Shown here one piece after another: positions 31,443 to 40,839 of a stretch of DNA of 64,000 nucleotides. Source of the stretch: Geomonas edaphica (GTDB lineage: Bacteria > Desulfobacterota > Desulfuromonadia > Geobacterales > Geobacteraceae); NCBI RefSeq assembly GCF_004917075.1, contig NZ_SSYB01000001.1, positions 1,285,478 to 1,349,477 on the forward strand, written 5' to 3'. The notes below the pieces were generated by a model that had not been told where the DNA came from, did no database searches, and worked only from the letters and a program-made list of their open reading frames with translations. The position numbers and the translations under genes are program-made. How positions within the stretch are numbered: the stretch's first letter is position 1; every line of letters starts with the position of its first letter.

Positions 31443-32639
31443 TTACAGTTCCGCCCAATCGCCGCCGTCGACTACGACGGTGGGAAGGCCCATGGGGCCC
31501 AGAGTCTCGATGAACGCTTCCGGATCGAACTGTTCCATGTTGAACACGCCCTCGCCGCGCCACTTGCCGGTCAGCATCATGATGGCGCCAACGACGGCGG
31601 GGACGCCGGTGGTGTAGCTGATGGCCTGGCTCTTCACCTCGCGGTAGCACGCCTCGTGGTCGCAGATGTTGTAGATGTAGACCTGCTTCCTCTTGCCGTC
31701 CTTGATGCCGCGGGCGATGACGCCGATGCAGGTGCGCCCCTTGGTGAGCGGCCCGAGGCTCCCCGGGTCCGGCAGAACCGCTTTGAGGAACTGCAGCGGC
31801 ACTATCTTCTGGCCGTTGAACTCCACCTCGTCGATGCGGGTCATGCCGACGTTTTGCAGCACCTCGAGGTGCTTCAGGTAGTTGTCCGAGAAGGTCATCC
31901 AGAACTGTGCCTTCTTGATGGTCGGGATGTGCTTCACCAGCGATTCCATCTCCTCATGATACATGCGGTAGATGTTCATCGGGCCGATGCCGTCCGGAAA
32001 GTCGAAGACGCGCTTGGTGTTAAGCGGCGCGGTCTCGACCCAGTCGCCGTTCTCCCAGTGACGGCAGGGAGCAGTGACCTCGCGGATGTTGATCTCCGGG
32101 TTGAAGTTGGTGGCGAAGGGCTGGCCGTGGTTCCCCGCGTTGGCGTCGATGATGTCGATCTCGTGCACCTCGTCCAGGTACTCCTTGGCGGCGAGGGCGG
32201 TGTAGACGTTGGTAACGCCCGGGTCGAAGCCGGAGCCGAGAAGCGCCATGAGCCCCTTCTCCTTGAAGCGGTCCTGGTAGGCCCACTGCCAGCTGTACTC
32301 GAACTTAGCGGTGTCGAGCGGCTCGTAGTTGGCGGTATCCAGGTAGTCCACGCCGGTGGCGAGGCAGGCGTCCATGATGGTCAGATCCTGGTACGGCAGC
32401 GCCACGTTGATGACGAGCTTGGGCTGCTCGCGCTTGATCAGCTCGATCAGTTCAGGCACGTTGTCGGCATCCACCTGGGCGGTGTCGACCGGAAACTCTA
32501 TCTGGTCCGCAATGGCGCGGCACTTGGATTCGGTACGGGAAGCGAGGGTAATGGCGGTGATCACGCCGGTTGCCTGAGCGCACTTGTGGGTAACTACGCC
32601 ACCTACGCCGCCTGCGCCGATAATCAATACTTTGCTCAT
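31443..32639 (-). CDS. Carboxynorspermidine/carboxyspermidine dehydrogenase (saccharopine dehydrogenase family)
   Basis: 398 residues. The N-terminal Rossmann motif is VLIIGAGGVGGVVTHKCAQ, and the saccharopine-dehydrogenase core shows YLDTANYEP and LGSGFDPGVTNVYTALAA. It condenses putrescine (or diaminopropane) with aspartate semialdehyde and reduces the product with NADPH. The partner nspC follows with no gap. Homologues are often annotated Lys1, but a lysine-degradation role is unlikely in this setting. Confidence 0.9.
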   Translation of the reverse strand: MSKVLIIGAGGVGGVVTHKCAQATGVITAITLASRTESKCRAIADQIEFPVDTAQVDADNVPELIELIKREQPKLVINVALPYQDLTIMDACLATGVDYLDTANYEPLDTAKFEYSWQWAYQDRFKEKGLMALLGSGFDPGVTNVYTALAAKEYLDEVHEIDIIDANAGNHGQPFATNFNPEINIREVTAPCRHWENGDWVETAPLNTKRVFDFPDGIGPMNIYRMYHEEMESLVKHIPTIKKAQFWMTFSDNYLKHLEVLQNVGMTRIDEVEFNGQKIVPLQFLKAVLPDPGSLGPLTKGRTCIGVIARGIKDGKRKQVYIYNICDHEACYREVKSQAISYTTGVPAVVGAIMMLTGKWRGEGVFNMEQFDPEAFIETLGPMGLPTVVVDGGDWAEL

Positions 32640-32658
32640 TTGACTTATTCTCCTCTGT

Positions 32659-33204
32659 TCAATAGTAAAACGTTGGGGGTGTCACAACCCAGAGCAGCTT
32701 TGCCGCGCTCTTTCCCACATTCTTCACAGCATGTTTGCGGTCCGAGGAGAAGTAGAAGCATTCTCCCTTGTCCACCGTGTACAGCTTGTCGTCCAGCCTC
32801 AACTGCACCTTGCCGGAGATGACGAAGCCGAACTCCTCGCCCTCGTGGATTGGCTGTTCGTCCATCTCACCGCCGGGATCAAGCGTCACCAGCACGGGGT
32901 CCATCTCGCGGTTCTGCGCCCCCGGCACCAGGAGCTCGACCTTGACGCTGTCCCCATCGTCCGTCGCCTGCACGCGTGCATCCTTACCGAACACTATGTC
33001 CTGGTCCGGCTCCTCGCTGAAGAACTCCTGCATGCTTATGCCAAACACATCCACGATGTCTTTGAGAGTCGCGATGGACGGCGACGTGGCGTCGTTCTCC
33101 AGCTGAGATATGAAGCCCTTGGTCAGATCTGCTCGGCTGGCCAGCTCTTCCTGAGTCAGCGAATTGGCCATCCTGAGCCTCTTCAACCTCTCACCGATTT
33201 TCAA
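32659..33204 (-). CDS. XRE-cupin transcriptional regulator (PuuR-like)
   Basis: 181 residues, with a TTG start at 33204 preceded by GGGGAGG. The N-terminal Cro/C1 HTH is clear (IGERLKRLRMANSLTQEELA, DLTKGFISQLENDATSPSI), and the C-terminal cupin barrel follows (PIHEGEEFGFVISGKVQLRL, YFSSDRKHAVKNVG). PuuR-type regulators respond to putrescine or its derivatives. It is the first gene of the polyamine operon, 19 bp before the dehydrogenase, so it probably autoregulates the operon through the GGTTTA / TAAACC repeat just upstream. Confidence 0.88.
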   Translation of the reverse strand: MKIGERLKRLRMANSLTQEELASRADLTKGFISQLENDATSPSIATLKDIVDVFGISMQEFFSEEPDQDIVFGKDARVQATDDGDSVKVELLVPGAQNREMDPVLVTLDPGGEMDEQPIHEGEEFGFVISGKVQLRLDDKLYTVDKGECFYFSSDRKHAVKNVGKSAAKLLWVVTPPTFYY

Positions 33205-33583
33205 GCAGCCTCCCCGGTTTAGTAACAGTAAACCTTTTGTATTTTGGCAATGTATTGCCTTACCCGTATTTTGTCAACAAAAAGTTTAGTAATGGTATAC
33301 TTCCTGTTTAACATTAAAGGTTCATTAATTTTCACGATTCACGAATCGGCTGATTTGACGGAGGTTTACAGGATTGAACGGCCACTCATAGCGTATACAG
33401 AGAAGGGCTTTCCGCCGCGGCAGCGTGGTGGGCGCAATCCTGTGGCCAACCCAGCCGAAGCCGTCTTTAACGTATACCGGTTCACGCTAACTAGCTGTTG
33501 AGCCGTCACTTTTTTTGTGCTACTAATCGTAATTCGGCACCCTTCCCTCCTGTGCCGGTCACACTCCAGACAGAGGAAACAGC
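33205..33583. other. Divergent control region between the polyamine operon and folD
   Basis: 379 bp without a gene. An inverted repeat GGTTTA-N7-TAAACC (33216-33234) overlaps the leader of the regulator gene, and its core GTTTAGTAA recurs at 33284-33292 in an AT-rich stretch suitable for a promoter. The folD side contains a GC-rich, possibly structured leader (33,400-33,480); I could not match it to a known riboswitch. Confidence 0.5.
33216..33300 (-). promoter_or_regulatory. Candidate operators for the PuuR-like regulator
   Basis: Two occurrences of GTTTAGTAA (33217-33225 and 33284-33292). The first is part of GGTTTAGTAACAGTAAACC, the second of GTTTAGTAATGGTATAC. They lie 12 and about 80 bases upstream of the regulator start codon, consistent with autoregulation. 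Basis is sequence repetition only. Confidence 0.45.
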
Positions 33584-34456
33584 ATGAACCTTTTAGATGG
33601 AAAGAAATGCGCTGACAGCCTGATCGCAGGAATAGCAAAGCAGGTCGCGCGTCACGTCGACGCCGGGCTCAGAAAACCGCACATGACCGTGATCCTGGTA
33701 GGCCACCACGCCCCGAGCGAATCCTACGTCAAATCGAAGATCACGACCTGTGCGCTCTCCGGCTTCGACAGCAACTTGATCCGTCTCCCCGAGACGGTAA
33801 CCGAGAAGGAGCTCCTCGCCCTCATCGCCGAGATCAACGAGGACAACTCCACCGACGGCGTCATCGTGCAGCTCCCGCTTCCCAAACAGATAAATGCGCA
33901 GCGCGTGATCAACGCCATCTCCCCAGAAAAGGACATCGACGGCTTTCACCCCACGAACTTCGGCAGGATGGCCCTGGGGCAGAAGGCGTTTCGCCCCGCG
34001 ACGGCCTACGGCATCTGCAAGCTTTTACAGTTCTACCAGGTGCCGGTGGCAGGCAGACACTGCGTGGTGATCGGGCGCTCCAACATCGTCGGCAAACCGA
34101 TCTCCATCATGCTCTCCAACGACTTCGACATCGGCAATGCGACGGTCACCCTCACCCATATCGAGACACCGCGCGAACTGCTCATCGAGGAGACCCGCCG
34201 CGCCGATATCGTCATCGTGGCGGTCGGTATCCCAGGGTTCATCACCCCGGACATGGTGCGGGACGGGGTCACCCTGATCGACGTGGGCATTAACCGCCTG
34301 GAGAACGGCAAGCTTGTCGGCGACGTCGCCTTTGACGCGGTCGCCCCGAAATGCGAGTGGATCACCCCGGTCCCCGGCGGCGTGGGGCGTATGACCGTCG
34401 CCGCACTCATGATCAACACACTCGCCGCCTACCAGAACAACTTCGAACTGGCTTAA
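33584..34456 (+). CDS. folD: Bifunctional methylenetetrahydrofolate dehydrogenase / cyclohydrolase
   Basis: 290 residues, usual length. Catalytic Lys in [25 protein letters not shown]; the NADP-binding segment [20 protein letters not shown]; and a C-terminal [14 protein letters not shown], where most FolD proteins read PGGVGPMT (Arg instead of Pro here). It interconverts 5,10-methylene-, methenyl- and 10-formyl-tetrahydrofolate. GAGGAAACAGC precedes the ATG. It is a single-gene unit with a terminator about 230 bp downstream. Confidence 0.95.
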   Translation: MNLLDGKKCADSLIAGIAKQVARHVDAGLRKPHMTVILVGHHAPSESYVKSKITTCALSGFDSNLIRLPETVTEKELLALIAEINEDNSTDGVIVQLPLPKQINAQRVINAISPEKDIDGFHPTNFGRMALGQKAFRPATAYGICKLLQFYQVPVAGRHCVVIGRSNIVGKPISIMLSNDFDIGNATVTLTHIETPRELLIEETRRADIVIVAVGIPGFITPDMVRDGVTLIDVGINRLENGKLVGDVAFDAVAPKCEWITPVPGGVGRMTVAALMINTLAAYQNNFELA

Positions 34457-34798
34457 CGGCTGAACACGTTCAACGTTCAACGTTCCTACTTCTCCACACA
34501 TTGCTAAGGTTCATCCACAGAATTTCGGAGAGCGTGGCGTGTTGACCGATGGGCAGTACACGTGCCCTAGCGTCCCCCCTTTGCGAAGGGGGGGGGGGAT
34601 TTGCCTCTACCCACGAAAGCAAATCCCCCTAAATCCCCCTTTGCAAAAGGGAGACTCTACCAGCGGCAGGTTATCACGAACCGGCAACAAAAAAGGGTCC
34701 CGGCATTTCTGCCAGGACCCTTTTTCTGTAACAGCACGAAACCTTCTTCCTTTATCCTGCCGTTATCCCTTTTATCCCCGTCATCCCTGTTAATCGCC
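34457..34798. repeat. Intergenic region with palindromic repeat remnants and a terminator
   Basis: No gene. It contains an imperfect inverted pair built from CCCCCTTTGCGAAGGGGG and AATCCCCCTTTGCAAAAGGG (about 34,570-34,655), a type of dispersed intergenic element. A run of eleven G (34588-34598) lies inside it. A strong hairpin terminator follows at 34,688-34,725. Confidence 0.6.
34688..34725. terminator. Bidirectional terminator between folD and the dcu gene
   Basis: Stem AAAAAGGGTCC-GGCA / TGCC-GGACCCTTTTT with A-run and T-run on opposite sides, so it can act on both converging genes. Confidence 0.9.
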
Positions 34799-36130
34799 TT
34801 AGAAAATGAACTGGGAAATGGTGTAGGCGACCACGGTGGAGACGCCCACGCCGATCAACCCCGGGATCATGAAGCTGTGGTTCAAGAGGTACTTCCCGAT
34901 CCTTGTGGTGCCGGTACGGTCCATATTGATGGCGGCGAGATCGCTCGGGTAGAAGGCGAAGAAGAAGTAGGCGTAACTTGCCGGCATGAGCCCGAGGAGC
35001 AGCGGAATCGGAAGACCGAGGGCGAGCCCCAGGGGGAGCGTGATGGCAAGGGTGGCCGCCTGGCTCTTCACGAAAGCGGAGATGCAGAAGGTCGCAATGG
35101 CGAAGGTCCAGGGGGCCAATTTAACCATGATGCCGATGTTGTCGATCAGGTACTTCTTGTTTGCGGTGATGAAGGTATCGCTCATCCAGGCAATGCCGAA
35201 GATGGAAACGACGGCGATCATACCCGCGATGAAGACGCTGGAGTGGGCGATGTCTTTCGCTTTTACCTTGGCGGCGAAGAGGATGAAGGCGCCGTAGGCA
35301 AGCATGATGAACTGGACGACGGTGGTCATCGGGATCGGCTTCTTGTCGGCCGCCAGCGGCAGCAGCCACGGACAGCTCGCCATCAGGATGATGGTGCCGA
35401 CGCCGGCGAAAAAGAGAGCAACAGAAACCTTGGCGACGGTGGAGATCTTCTTGTCCAGGGTGGTGACATCCGCGTCAAGCCCCTTGCGGAACTCGGGGTC
35501 CTGAAGGCGCGCCTGGAATTCCTGGTCCTTGTCGAGCTCCAACCCGCGGTTGAAGCTCCAGGCCGCTGCGGCCAGTACGCCGATTATGCCGGCAGGCATG
35601 GTAACCGAGATGATGTCGATGAGGGTCACGGGGTGCCCGGCCTTCGCCGCAAATCCCAGGAAGAAGGTGACTGCTGCGGCCACGGGGCTCGCAGTGATCC
35701 CCATCTGTGAGGCCACGCTGGAAATCGCCATCGGACGCTCCGGACGGATCTTGGTCTTGATCGCGACATCTGAGATGACCGGAAGCAGGGCATAGACGGC
35801 GTGGCCGGTGCCGCAGCAGACGGTCAGGAAGAAGGTACAGAGCGGGGCGAGGATGGTGACGTACTTCGGATGGGCACGCAGCAGCTTCTCCGTGAGCTGT
35901 ACCAGGTAGTCGAGCCCCCCCGCCACTTGGAGCGTAGCCGACGCGGTGACGACGGCCAGGATGATGAGCATAACGGCGATCGGTGGCTCGGACGGGGCGC
36001 TACGGAAACCGAGCACCAGTACCGACACGCCGAGACCGCCGATCATCCCGAGCGCCACGCCGCCTTTGCGGATGCCTATGAGCACCGCACCGAGGACGAG
36101 CACGAATTGGATCCAAAACATCGCTGCCAT
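34799..36130 (-). CDS. dcuB: Anaerobic C4-dicarboxylate transporter (DcuA/DcuB family)
   Basis: 443 residues with about eleven hydrophobic segments and the Dcu pattern: GVALGMIGGLGVSVLVLGF, CGTGHAVYALLPVISDVAIK (conserved TGH), RPERPMAISSVASQMGITAS, and a C-terminal FMIPGLIGVGVSTVVAY. DcuA/B proteins exchange fumarate, malate or aspartate for succinate. In Geobacter-type metabolism this supports fumarate respiration. A sigma-54 promoter lies 81 bp upstream, and a sigma-54 two-component pair is encoded just beyond; these probably control it. The choice of dcuB over dcuA is not certain. Confidence 0.9.
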   Translation of the reverse strand: MAAMFWIQFVLVLGAVLIGIRKGGVALGMIGGLGVSVLVLGFRSAPSEPPIAVMLIILAVVTASATLQVAGGLDYLVQLTEKLLRAHPKYVTILAPLCTFFLTVCCGTGHAVYALLPVISDVAIKTKIRPERPMAISSVASQMGITASPVAAAVTFFLGFAAKAGHPVTLIDIISVTMPAGIIGVLAAAAWSFNRGLELDKDQEFQARLQDPEFRKGLDADVTTLDKKISTVAKVSVALFFAGVGTIILMASCPWLLPLAADKKPIPMTTVVQFIMLAYGAFILFAAKVKAKDIAHSSVFIAGMIAVVSIFGIAWMSDTFITANKKYLIDNIGIMVKLAPWTFAIATFCISAFVKSQAATLAITLPLGLALGLPIPLLLGLMPASYAYFFFAFYPSDLAAINMDRTGTTRIGKYLLNHSFMIPGLIGVGVSTVVAYTISQFIF

Positions 36131-36210
36131 GACAACCTCCTTTGTCGCACCTGGTTAGCTGTTGCGCGAAGCCGTCGCCGGCGCCGCGTTCATTATCTAA
36201 CCCTGGTAGA

Positions 36211-36225
36211 GCAGGCTTGATGCCA
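36211..36225 (-). promoter_or_regulatory. Sigma-54 promoter of the dcu gene
   Basis: Minus strand TGGCATCAAGCCTGC: the invariant GG and GC doublets are separated by exactly 10 bp, and TGGCA at -24 is consensus. The transcription start would be near 36,199, about 70 bp before the dcu start codon. The adjacent sigma-54 activator makes this prediction stronger. Confidence 0.75.
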
Positions 36226-36292
36226 AAATCCAACTTTTACCTATACCGCTGTAATCACAGAGTAAAAACGCCATTCGGAGAGACAGGACAAC

Positions 36293-36325
36293 AAAAAATG
36301 CCATAACCTGGGGCTATGGCATTTT
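36293..36325. terminator. Hairpin terminator after the sigma-54 response regulator
   Basis: Stem AAATGCCATA / TATGGCATTT with loop ACCTGGGGC. On the minus strand TTTTTTGTTG follows, 128 bp past the regulator stop. Confidence 0.85.
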
Positions 36326-36453
36326 CAACTACAGCAAAAAGATGTGTGGAAATTCAACTACATACTAAACGATAACATTTTTTATCATTATAACCGCAGG
36401 TTATTCCGGTTCATTAGAGCCCCCAGCCGCACAACAGCCGATTACCGTCGGTT

Positions 36454-37869
36454 TCAGGAATGCATCATCTTGAGCCGCTTACTGAGGGCCGGCTGCGAGA
36501 TACCTAAAAGGCGCGCGGCGAGCGTCTGGTTGCCGTTGGCTCGGGCAAGCGCCTCCTGCACCAGGAAGGCCGCTGCGTCGCTGAAGGTGGGGAGCTCATC
36601 GAAGCCGCTGAAGGGATTTTGTTTGGGAGGTGCCGCTGTCGAGGGACCTGCCTCGGACTGTGCGGACTCGACCGCCTTCACGAAGCTGTCCATGGAGAGC
36701 ATCCGGTCGCGGTGCACGCTCACCGCATCGTAGACCATCGCCCGTAACTCCCTAACGTTCCCGGGAAAGCCGTAGGTGGAGAGAAACTGGGCAAGCCCCT
36801 TGGGAGGGGTCGGCTTCTTCTTACCGAGCGCCTCGGCGGCCTCGGCGAGGAAGTGATCGAGCAGCAGCGGGATGTCGCCGCGCCGCTCCCTGAGCGCCGG
36901 TATCTGCACCCGGTGGGTGCGCAGCCGGTAGTAGAGGTCGCGGCGGAATTTCCCCTCCCCCTCCTTCGCCTGCAGGTTCTGGTGCGTCGCAACGACGACG
37001 CGCGCCCTCAGGCGTTTCGGAAGGTCGCACCCGAGCGGAAAGTACTCACGCTCTTGTAAAAGTCTGAGGAGCTTCACCTGGGAAACAATGCTCAGGTCTC
37101 CGATCTCGTCTAGAAAGAGCGTACCGTCGGCCGCCTCCTCCACCATGCCGCGCCTTGCCTGGTCCGCGCCGGTGAAGGCACCGCGCACATGGCCGAAAAG
37201 GGTGTCGGCGAAAACGGTATCGTCGAGCCCCGCCACGTTCACGGTAACGAGCTTGCCGCGGCAGCCGCTCAGCCGGTGCACCGCTTGGGCGATCAGTTCC
37301 TTCCCTACCCCGCTCTCGCCCGTGATGAGCAGCGGTTGCGGACTCTTCGCCACCGCCTCGATGTAGGAAAAAACGTCCAGCATGGAGCGGTCGCCGGTCA
37401 CGATGGCGGAAAAAGCCTCCGGGTGTGAGAGCTCGCGCGTGATGAGGCGGTTCGATACCTCCTGGAACTCTGCCTTCATCTCCACCATCCGGATCGCGCG
37501 CAAAACGCTCCCTACGATGCGCTCCTCCTCGTCGGTCTTCACGCAGTAATCGAAAGCCCCAAGCCTCATGCAGCGCACCGCCGTCTCCAGCTGGTTCAGG
37601 CCACTCAGGATGATCACCGCGGTGTCGGGATAGTGCTCCGCGATCTGGGCCAGCACCTCTTCGCCCGAGAGGTGCGGCATGGTGAGGTCGAGCATCACCA
37701 GCCCGATGCGCTTCTCCCCCAGTATGGAAAGCACCTGGCGGCTGTCGCTGCAGGTGGTGATGTTGCTGATTCCGCCCGCGGTCTCCAGGGTGAGCGTCAA
37801 AGAGCCGAGCCAGTCGGGCTCGTCGTCGACTAAAAGGACTCCGAAATCGGGGTAGAGAGTCTCGCTCAA
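36454..37869 (-). CDS. Sigma-54-dependent response regulator (DctD/NtrC class)
   Basis: 471 residues in three parts: a receiver domain with phosphoacceptor Asp about residue 61 (LVMLDLTMPHLSGEEVL) and acidic pocket LLVDDEPDW; a AAA+ domain with GESGVGKELIAQAVHRLS, the sigma-54-contacting RGAFTGADQARRG, and DGTLFLDEIGDL; and a C-terminal Fis-type HTH (NQTLAARLLGISQPALSKRL). Its start overlaps the end of the kinase gene by 4 bp. The closest sigma-54 promoter is that of the C4-dicarboxylate transporter downstream, so it may do the job of DctD. Confidence 0.92.
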   Translation of the reverse strand: MSETLYPDFGVLLVDDEPDWLGSLTLTLETAGGISNITTCSDSRQVLSILGEKRIGLVMLDLTMPHLSGEEVLAQIAEHYPDTAVIILSGLNQLETAVRCMRLGAFDYCVKTDEEERIVGSVLRAIRMVEMKAEFQEVSNRLITRELSHPEAFSAIVTGDRSMLDVFSYIEAVAKSPQPLLITGESGVGKELIAQAVHRLSGCRGKLVTVNVAGLDDTVFADTLFGHVRGAFTGADQARRGMVEEAADGTLFLDEIGDLSIVSQVKLLRLLQEREYFPLGCDLPKRLRARVVVATHQNLQAKEGEGKFRRDLYYRLRTHRVQIPALRERRGDIPLLLDHFLAEAAEALGKKKPTPPKGLAQFLSTYGFPGNVRELRAMVYDAVSVHRDRMLSMDSFVKAVESAQSEAGPSTAAPPKQNPFSGFDELPTFSDAAAFLVQEALARANGNQTLAARLLGISQPALSKRLKMMHS

Positions 37870-39671
37870 GCGTTTTCCTCCTTGTGATAGGCGGGAAGGG
37901 TCAGGGTGACCGTGGTGCCGCTGCCGTCCGACTGGAACTCGAGGGTCCCGCCGTGTTCCTTGACGATGCCGGCGGAAACGGAGAGCCCGAGCCCGGTCCC
38001 CCCCTTATCCTGCTTCGTGGTAAAAAATGGGTCGGTCAGGCGCGACAGGTGTTCGGGCGCGATGCCGGTCCCCTCGTCGCGCAGCTTGAGAACCACGGCG
38101 TTGCGGAATGCGTCGTGCCAGGTGACGAGCTCGATGCCGCGCTCGGAATCGGGCAGCGCCTGGCAGGCGTTCAGGATCAGGTTGACGAGCACCTGTTCGA
38201 TGCGCTGCCGGTTGCCCCGCACCCGAGGGAGCCCTTTCCTGTAGCCGACGCTGAAATTGCGGGTTGCCTTGCGGATGGTCGGTTCCACGAGACGGACCGC
38301 CGCCTGCGCCGCCTGGTTCAGGTCGATGACGTCGTTGCCCCCCGTCGTGTCCTGCCGCGCGAAATCCTTGAGGTCGTCCACGATCCTCTTGATGCGTTTG
38401 CCGGCGTCCTGGATCTTCGCCAGGGACTTGGGCACCTCCTGGCGCATGCGGGAGTACGGCAGACCGCCACAGGTGAAGTCGCCGTTTTCCTCGTAGTAGC
38501 GCTCCAGGATCTTGGTGGCGTCGGTGTGGAAACGTTTCAGGATCGGGGCTTCCAGCAGGATGATGCCGGTCGGGTTGTTGATCTCGTGCGCCACGCCGGA
38601 AACGAGGACGCCGAGCGCCGCCATCTTGTCCGCCTGCACGAGCTGCTGCTGGTTCAGGCGCAGCTCCTCCTCCACCTGGCGCCTCTCGGCGACTTCACGG
38701 GTGAGGTCGGCGGTGCGCAGCGCCACCTGCCGGTGCAGCGTCCGGGACCAGAGAGCGAAGCCCCCCAGAAGCAGCACGAGCGGCACCACGACGACGGCTG
38801 CGTACTTTATTATGGTCCACAAGTCGATGGGGGTCGTGTCGACCACCCCCAGCCACTTGTTGTGAATGGCGTCGTACTGGCCGGTCTTTTTGAGGATGGC
38901 GAGCCCCTCGTTGAAGCGCGATAGCAGCTCGGCGTTCCCCTTGTCCACGGCGTAGCAGTAGCGCTGCGTAGCGACGTTACGCACCACTGGGATCAGGTTG
39001 GTGAGCTTCAACTCCCGGATCATGTACATCCCCGGGACGATGGCAACGACGGCGTAGTCGATCTTGCCGGACGCGACGAGGCGCATGGCGTCCGCAGGGG
39101 TCTCGGTCAGGGTAAGCCGGGCCCCGACCCCCTTGCGGGTCAGGTAGTCGTGCATGATCCCGCCGCGGTGCACCGCCACGGTCTTCCCCTTCAGTTCCTC
39201 CAGGGTGTTCACCGAGGCGTTGTCCCTGCGACCGAAGATGGCGTGGTTCACCACGGCGTGGGGGACGGAGAAGTCGACCTCCCGGGAGCGCTCCTCGGAA
39301 TAGGACATCCCCTCCAGTACGTCGACACGTCCGGTCTGGAGCGCGTCGCGCATCTCCGCCCACCCCCCGAGACGGAACTCAACCTTCATCCCCATCACCT
39401 CGGCGATGGCGCGGGTCAGATCTACGTTGTAGCCTGCGGGCTGACCGGAACGGTCGATGAACTCGTAGGGTGGGTAATCGCGGTCCCCGCCGACCACTAC
39501 GGTACGGGTGTGAGCGGCGGAGGCCGCCCCGGCCGCGAGGAGTGCGGTGGGGACGGCCAGAAAACAAAGGACTAAAAGGGCGAGGAGGCGCCCACTACCC
39601 TGCAAAGGCGGGGAGAGCAGTCGCCCTAGTGTGACGCGCAAGCGGCTGGTCCGAAGCGGACGTCTTTCCAT
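37866..39671 (-). CDS. Sensor histidine kinase with periplasmic solute-binding (SBP type 3) domain
   Basis: 601 residues from the ATG at 39671 (METMERR region), five bases after the GTPase stop. After a signal anchor (LLALLVLCFLAVPTALLAAG) comes a family-3 solute-binding domain (VVVGGDRDYPPYEFIDRSGQ, AEVMGMKVEFRLGGWAEM). A membrane segment follows (YAAVVVVPLVLLLGGFALWS), then a short coiled coil and an HisKA/HATPase core with GVAHEINNPTGIIL and GTGLGLSVSAGIVKEHGG. It would sense an amino acid or carboxylate directly in the periplasm and phosphorylate the adjacent regulator. Ligand unknown; C4-dicarboxylates are suggested by the neighbouring Dcu gene. Confidence 0.9.
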   Translation of the reverse strand: MERRPLRTSRLRVTLGRLLSPPLQGSGRLLALLVLCFLAVPTALLAAGAASAAHTRTVVVGGDRDYPPYEFIDRSGQPAGYNVDLTRAIAEVMGMKVEFRLGGWAEMRDALQTGRVDVLEGMSYSEERSREVDFSVPHAVVNHAIFGRRDNASVNTLEELKGKTVAVHRGGIMHDYLTRKGVGARLTLTETPADAMRLVASGKIDYAVVAIVPGMYMIRELKLTNLIPVVRNVATQRYCYAVDKGNAELLSRFNEGLAILKKTGQYDAIHNKWLGVVDTTPIDLWTIIKYAAVVVVPLVLLLGGFALWSRTLHRQVALRTADLTREVAERRQVEEELRLNQQQLVQADKMAALGVLVSGVAHEINNPTGIILLEAPILKRFHTDATKILERYYEENGDFTCGGLPYSRMRQEVPKSLAKIQDAGKRIKRIVDDLKDFARQDTTGGNDVIDLNQAAQAAVRLVEPTIRKATRNFSVGYRKGLPRVRGNRQRIEQVLVNLILNACQALPDSERGIELVTWHDAFRNAVVLKLRDEGTGIAPEHLSRLTDPFFTTKQDKGGTGLGLSVSAGIVKEHGGTLEFQSDGSGTTVTLTLPAYHKEENA

Positions 39672-39675
39672 GGTC

Positions 39676-40590
39676 TCATTCCGGCACGGGGGGTGCCTGT
39701 TGGTGCTCTTCCCCGGTATCGATGCCCGCAAAACGAAGCAGTTCAGCCTCGACATCCTCAGGGGTTCCCGGTTCCTCGAAGCTGATCCTTCCCGCCTTGC
39801 CGGCGCGCAGCTCGCGCAGGAAGGTCTCGGCTGCACGGTGCACGTCCACCACGCCACCGCTCATGATACAGCCAAGGCAGCGCCCCACCGCCTCGATCAC
39901 CTCGTGAGGGGACTCCGGGAGCTCGGCAAGCTTGTAACGCTCCTTCACGAGCTCGGGGTAACGACGCATCATGTACGCGGCGGCGAAGACGCCGACGTTG
40001 GTGTAGTCGAGGGCGTTGGCGCCGATGGCCCCGCTGGCGGCCAACCGGTAGGCGCCCCCCTGGTCGTTCATCGCAGGCCAGAGCAGCCCCGGGGTATCGA
40101 AGATGAGGATGCCGTTGTTGAGAGGGATCTGCTGCGGGCGCATGGTCACCGCCGGGCGGTCCCCCACCTTGGCGATGCTTCTCCCCGCCAGGGTGTTGAT
40201 GAGGGTCGACTTGCCCACGTTCGGGATGCCGACCACCATGGTGCGGATCGGGTAGCCCGGGTTGCCGCGGTGCGGCACGAGCTGCTTGCACAGCTTGACG
40301 AGGCTTTTCGTCTCCGGGATGTTCTTCGCGACAAGCGGCAGTGCGCGCACGCCCGCGCTCTTCTGGAAATGCTGCACCCACGCCTTCGTGACGGTGGGGT
40401 CGGCGAGGTCGTTCTTGTTCAGCACCTTGATACAGGGCTTGTTCCGGCGCACCTGCTCCAGCAGGTGGTTCGAGCTGGAATAAGGGAGGCGGGCATCGAG
40501 CACCTCTATGATCAGGTCTATCTTGCGGACCAGTTCCGAGATCTGTTCGAGCGCCTTGCTCATGTGGCCGGGGTACCATCTAATCGTCAT
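39676..40590 (-). CDS. Circularly permuted ribosome-biogenesis GTPase (YlqF/RbgA-like)
   Basis: 304 residues. The G motifs appear in permuted order: G4 VLNKNDLADP first, then G1 VGIPNVGKSTLINTL, and G3 FDTPGLLWP. The N-terminus RWYPGHMSKALEQI is the family hallmark. The ATG at 40590 is chosen because AAGGGAA lies six bases upstream; a GTG two codons earlier is also possible. RbgA-type GTPases act in maturation of the large ribosomal subunit. The sensor kinase gene starts five bases after its stop, so the two may share a transcript, although no functional link is obvious. Confidence 0.88.
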   Translation of the reverse strand: MTIRWYPGHMSKALEQISELVRKIDLIIEVLDARLPYSSSNHLLEQVRRNKPCIKVLNKNDLADPTVTKAWVQHFQKSAGVRALPLVAKNIPETKSLVKLCKQLVPHRGNPGYPIRTMVVGIPNVGKSTLINTLAGRSIAKVGDRPAVTMRPQQIPLNNGILIFDTPGLLWPAMNDQGGAYRLAASGAIGANALDYTNVGVFAAAYMMRRYPELVKERYKLAELPESPHEVIEAVGRCLGCIMSGGVVDVHRAAETFLRELRAGKAGRISFEEPGTPEDVEAELLRFAGIDTGEEHQQAPPVPE

Positions 40591-40839
40591 CTGCACTTCC
40601 CTTGCAAATCAAAAATTGCGACACAAGGCGACAACATAGCACAGGTCCCGCTCAAAATGCCATAACCGCTTAGATAAGGTTCGCCTTCTCATGTGTGCCG
40701 CCACGCTTCCGCATTAATATTAACCCGATTGACTGCAGTTTCCATCGAGGCTAGCATTGCCCTGGTTAAAAAAGACCAATTTTGCGGAAAGGAGCAGGTT
40801 TACCGGCGGCGCGAGGACGCCGCGGCGGGAGAGAAAGCG

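Larger units (their letters stand above)
36131..36453. other. Control region of the dcu gene and end of the kinase/regulator operon
   Basis: 323 bp without a gene. It holds the sigma-54 promoter of the dcu gene, a short inverted repeat CTGT-N4-ACAG (36249-36260), and the hairpin terminator of the upstream two-component operon at about 36,293-36,325. The remainder is AT-rich. Confidence 0.55.

Noticed and set aside
33400-33560. Riboswitch (ZTP or tetrahydrofolate type) before folD
   Set aside because: The leader is GC-rich and could fold, but I could not find the conserved CCGNNNGGGC or other core motifs of these classes.
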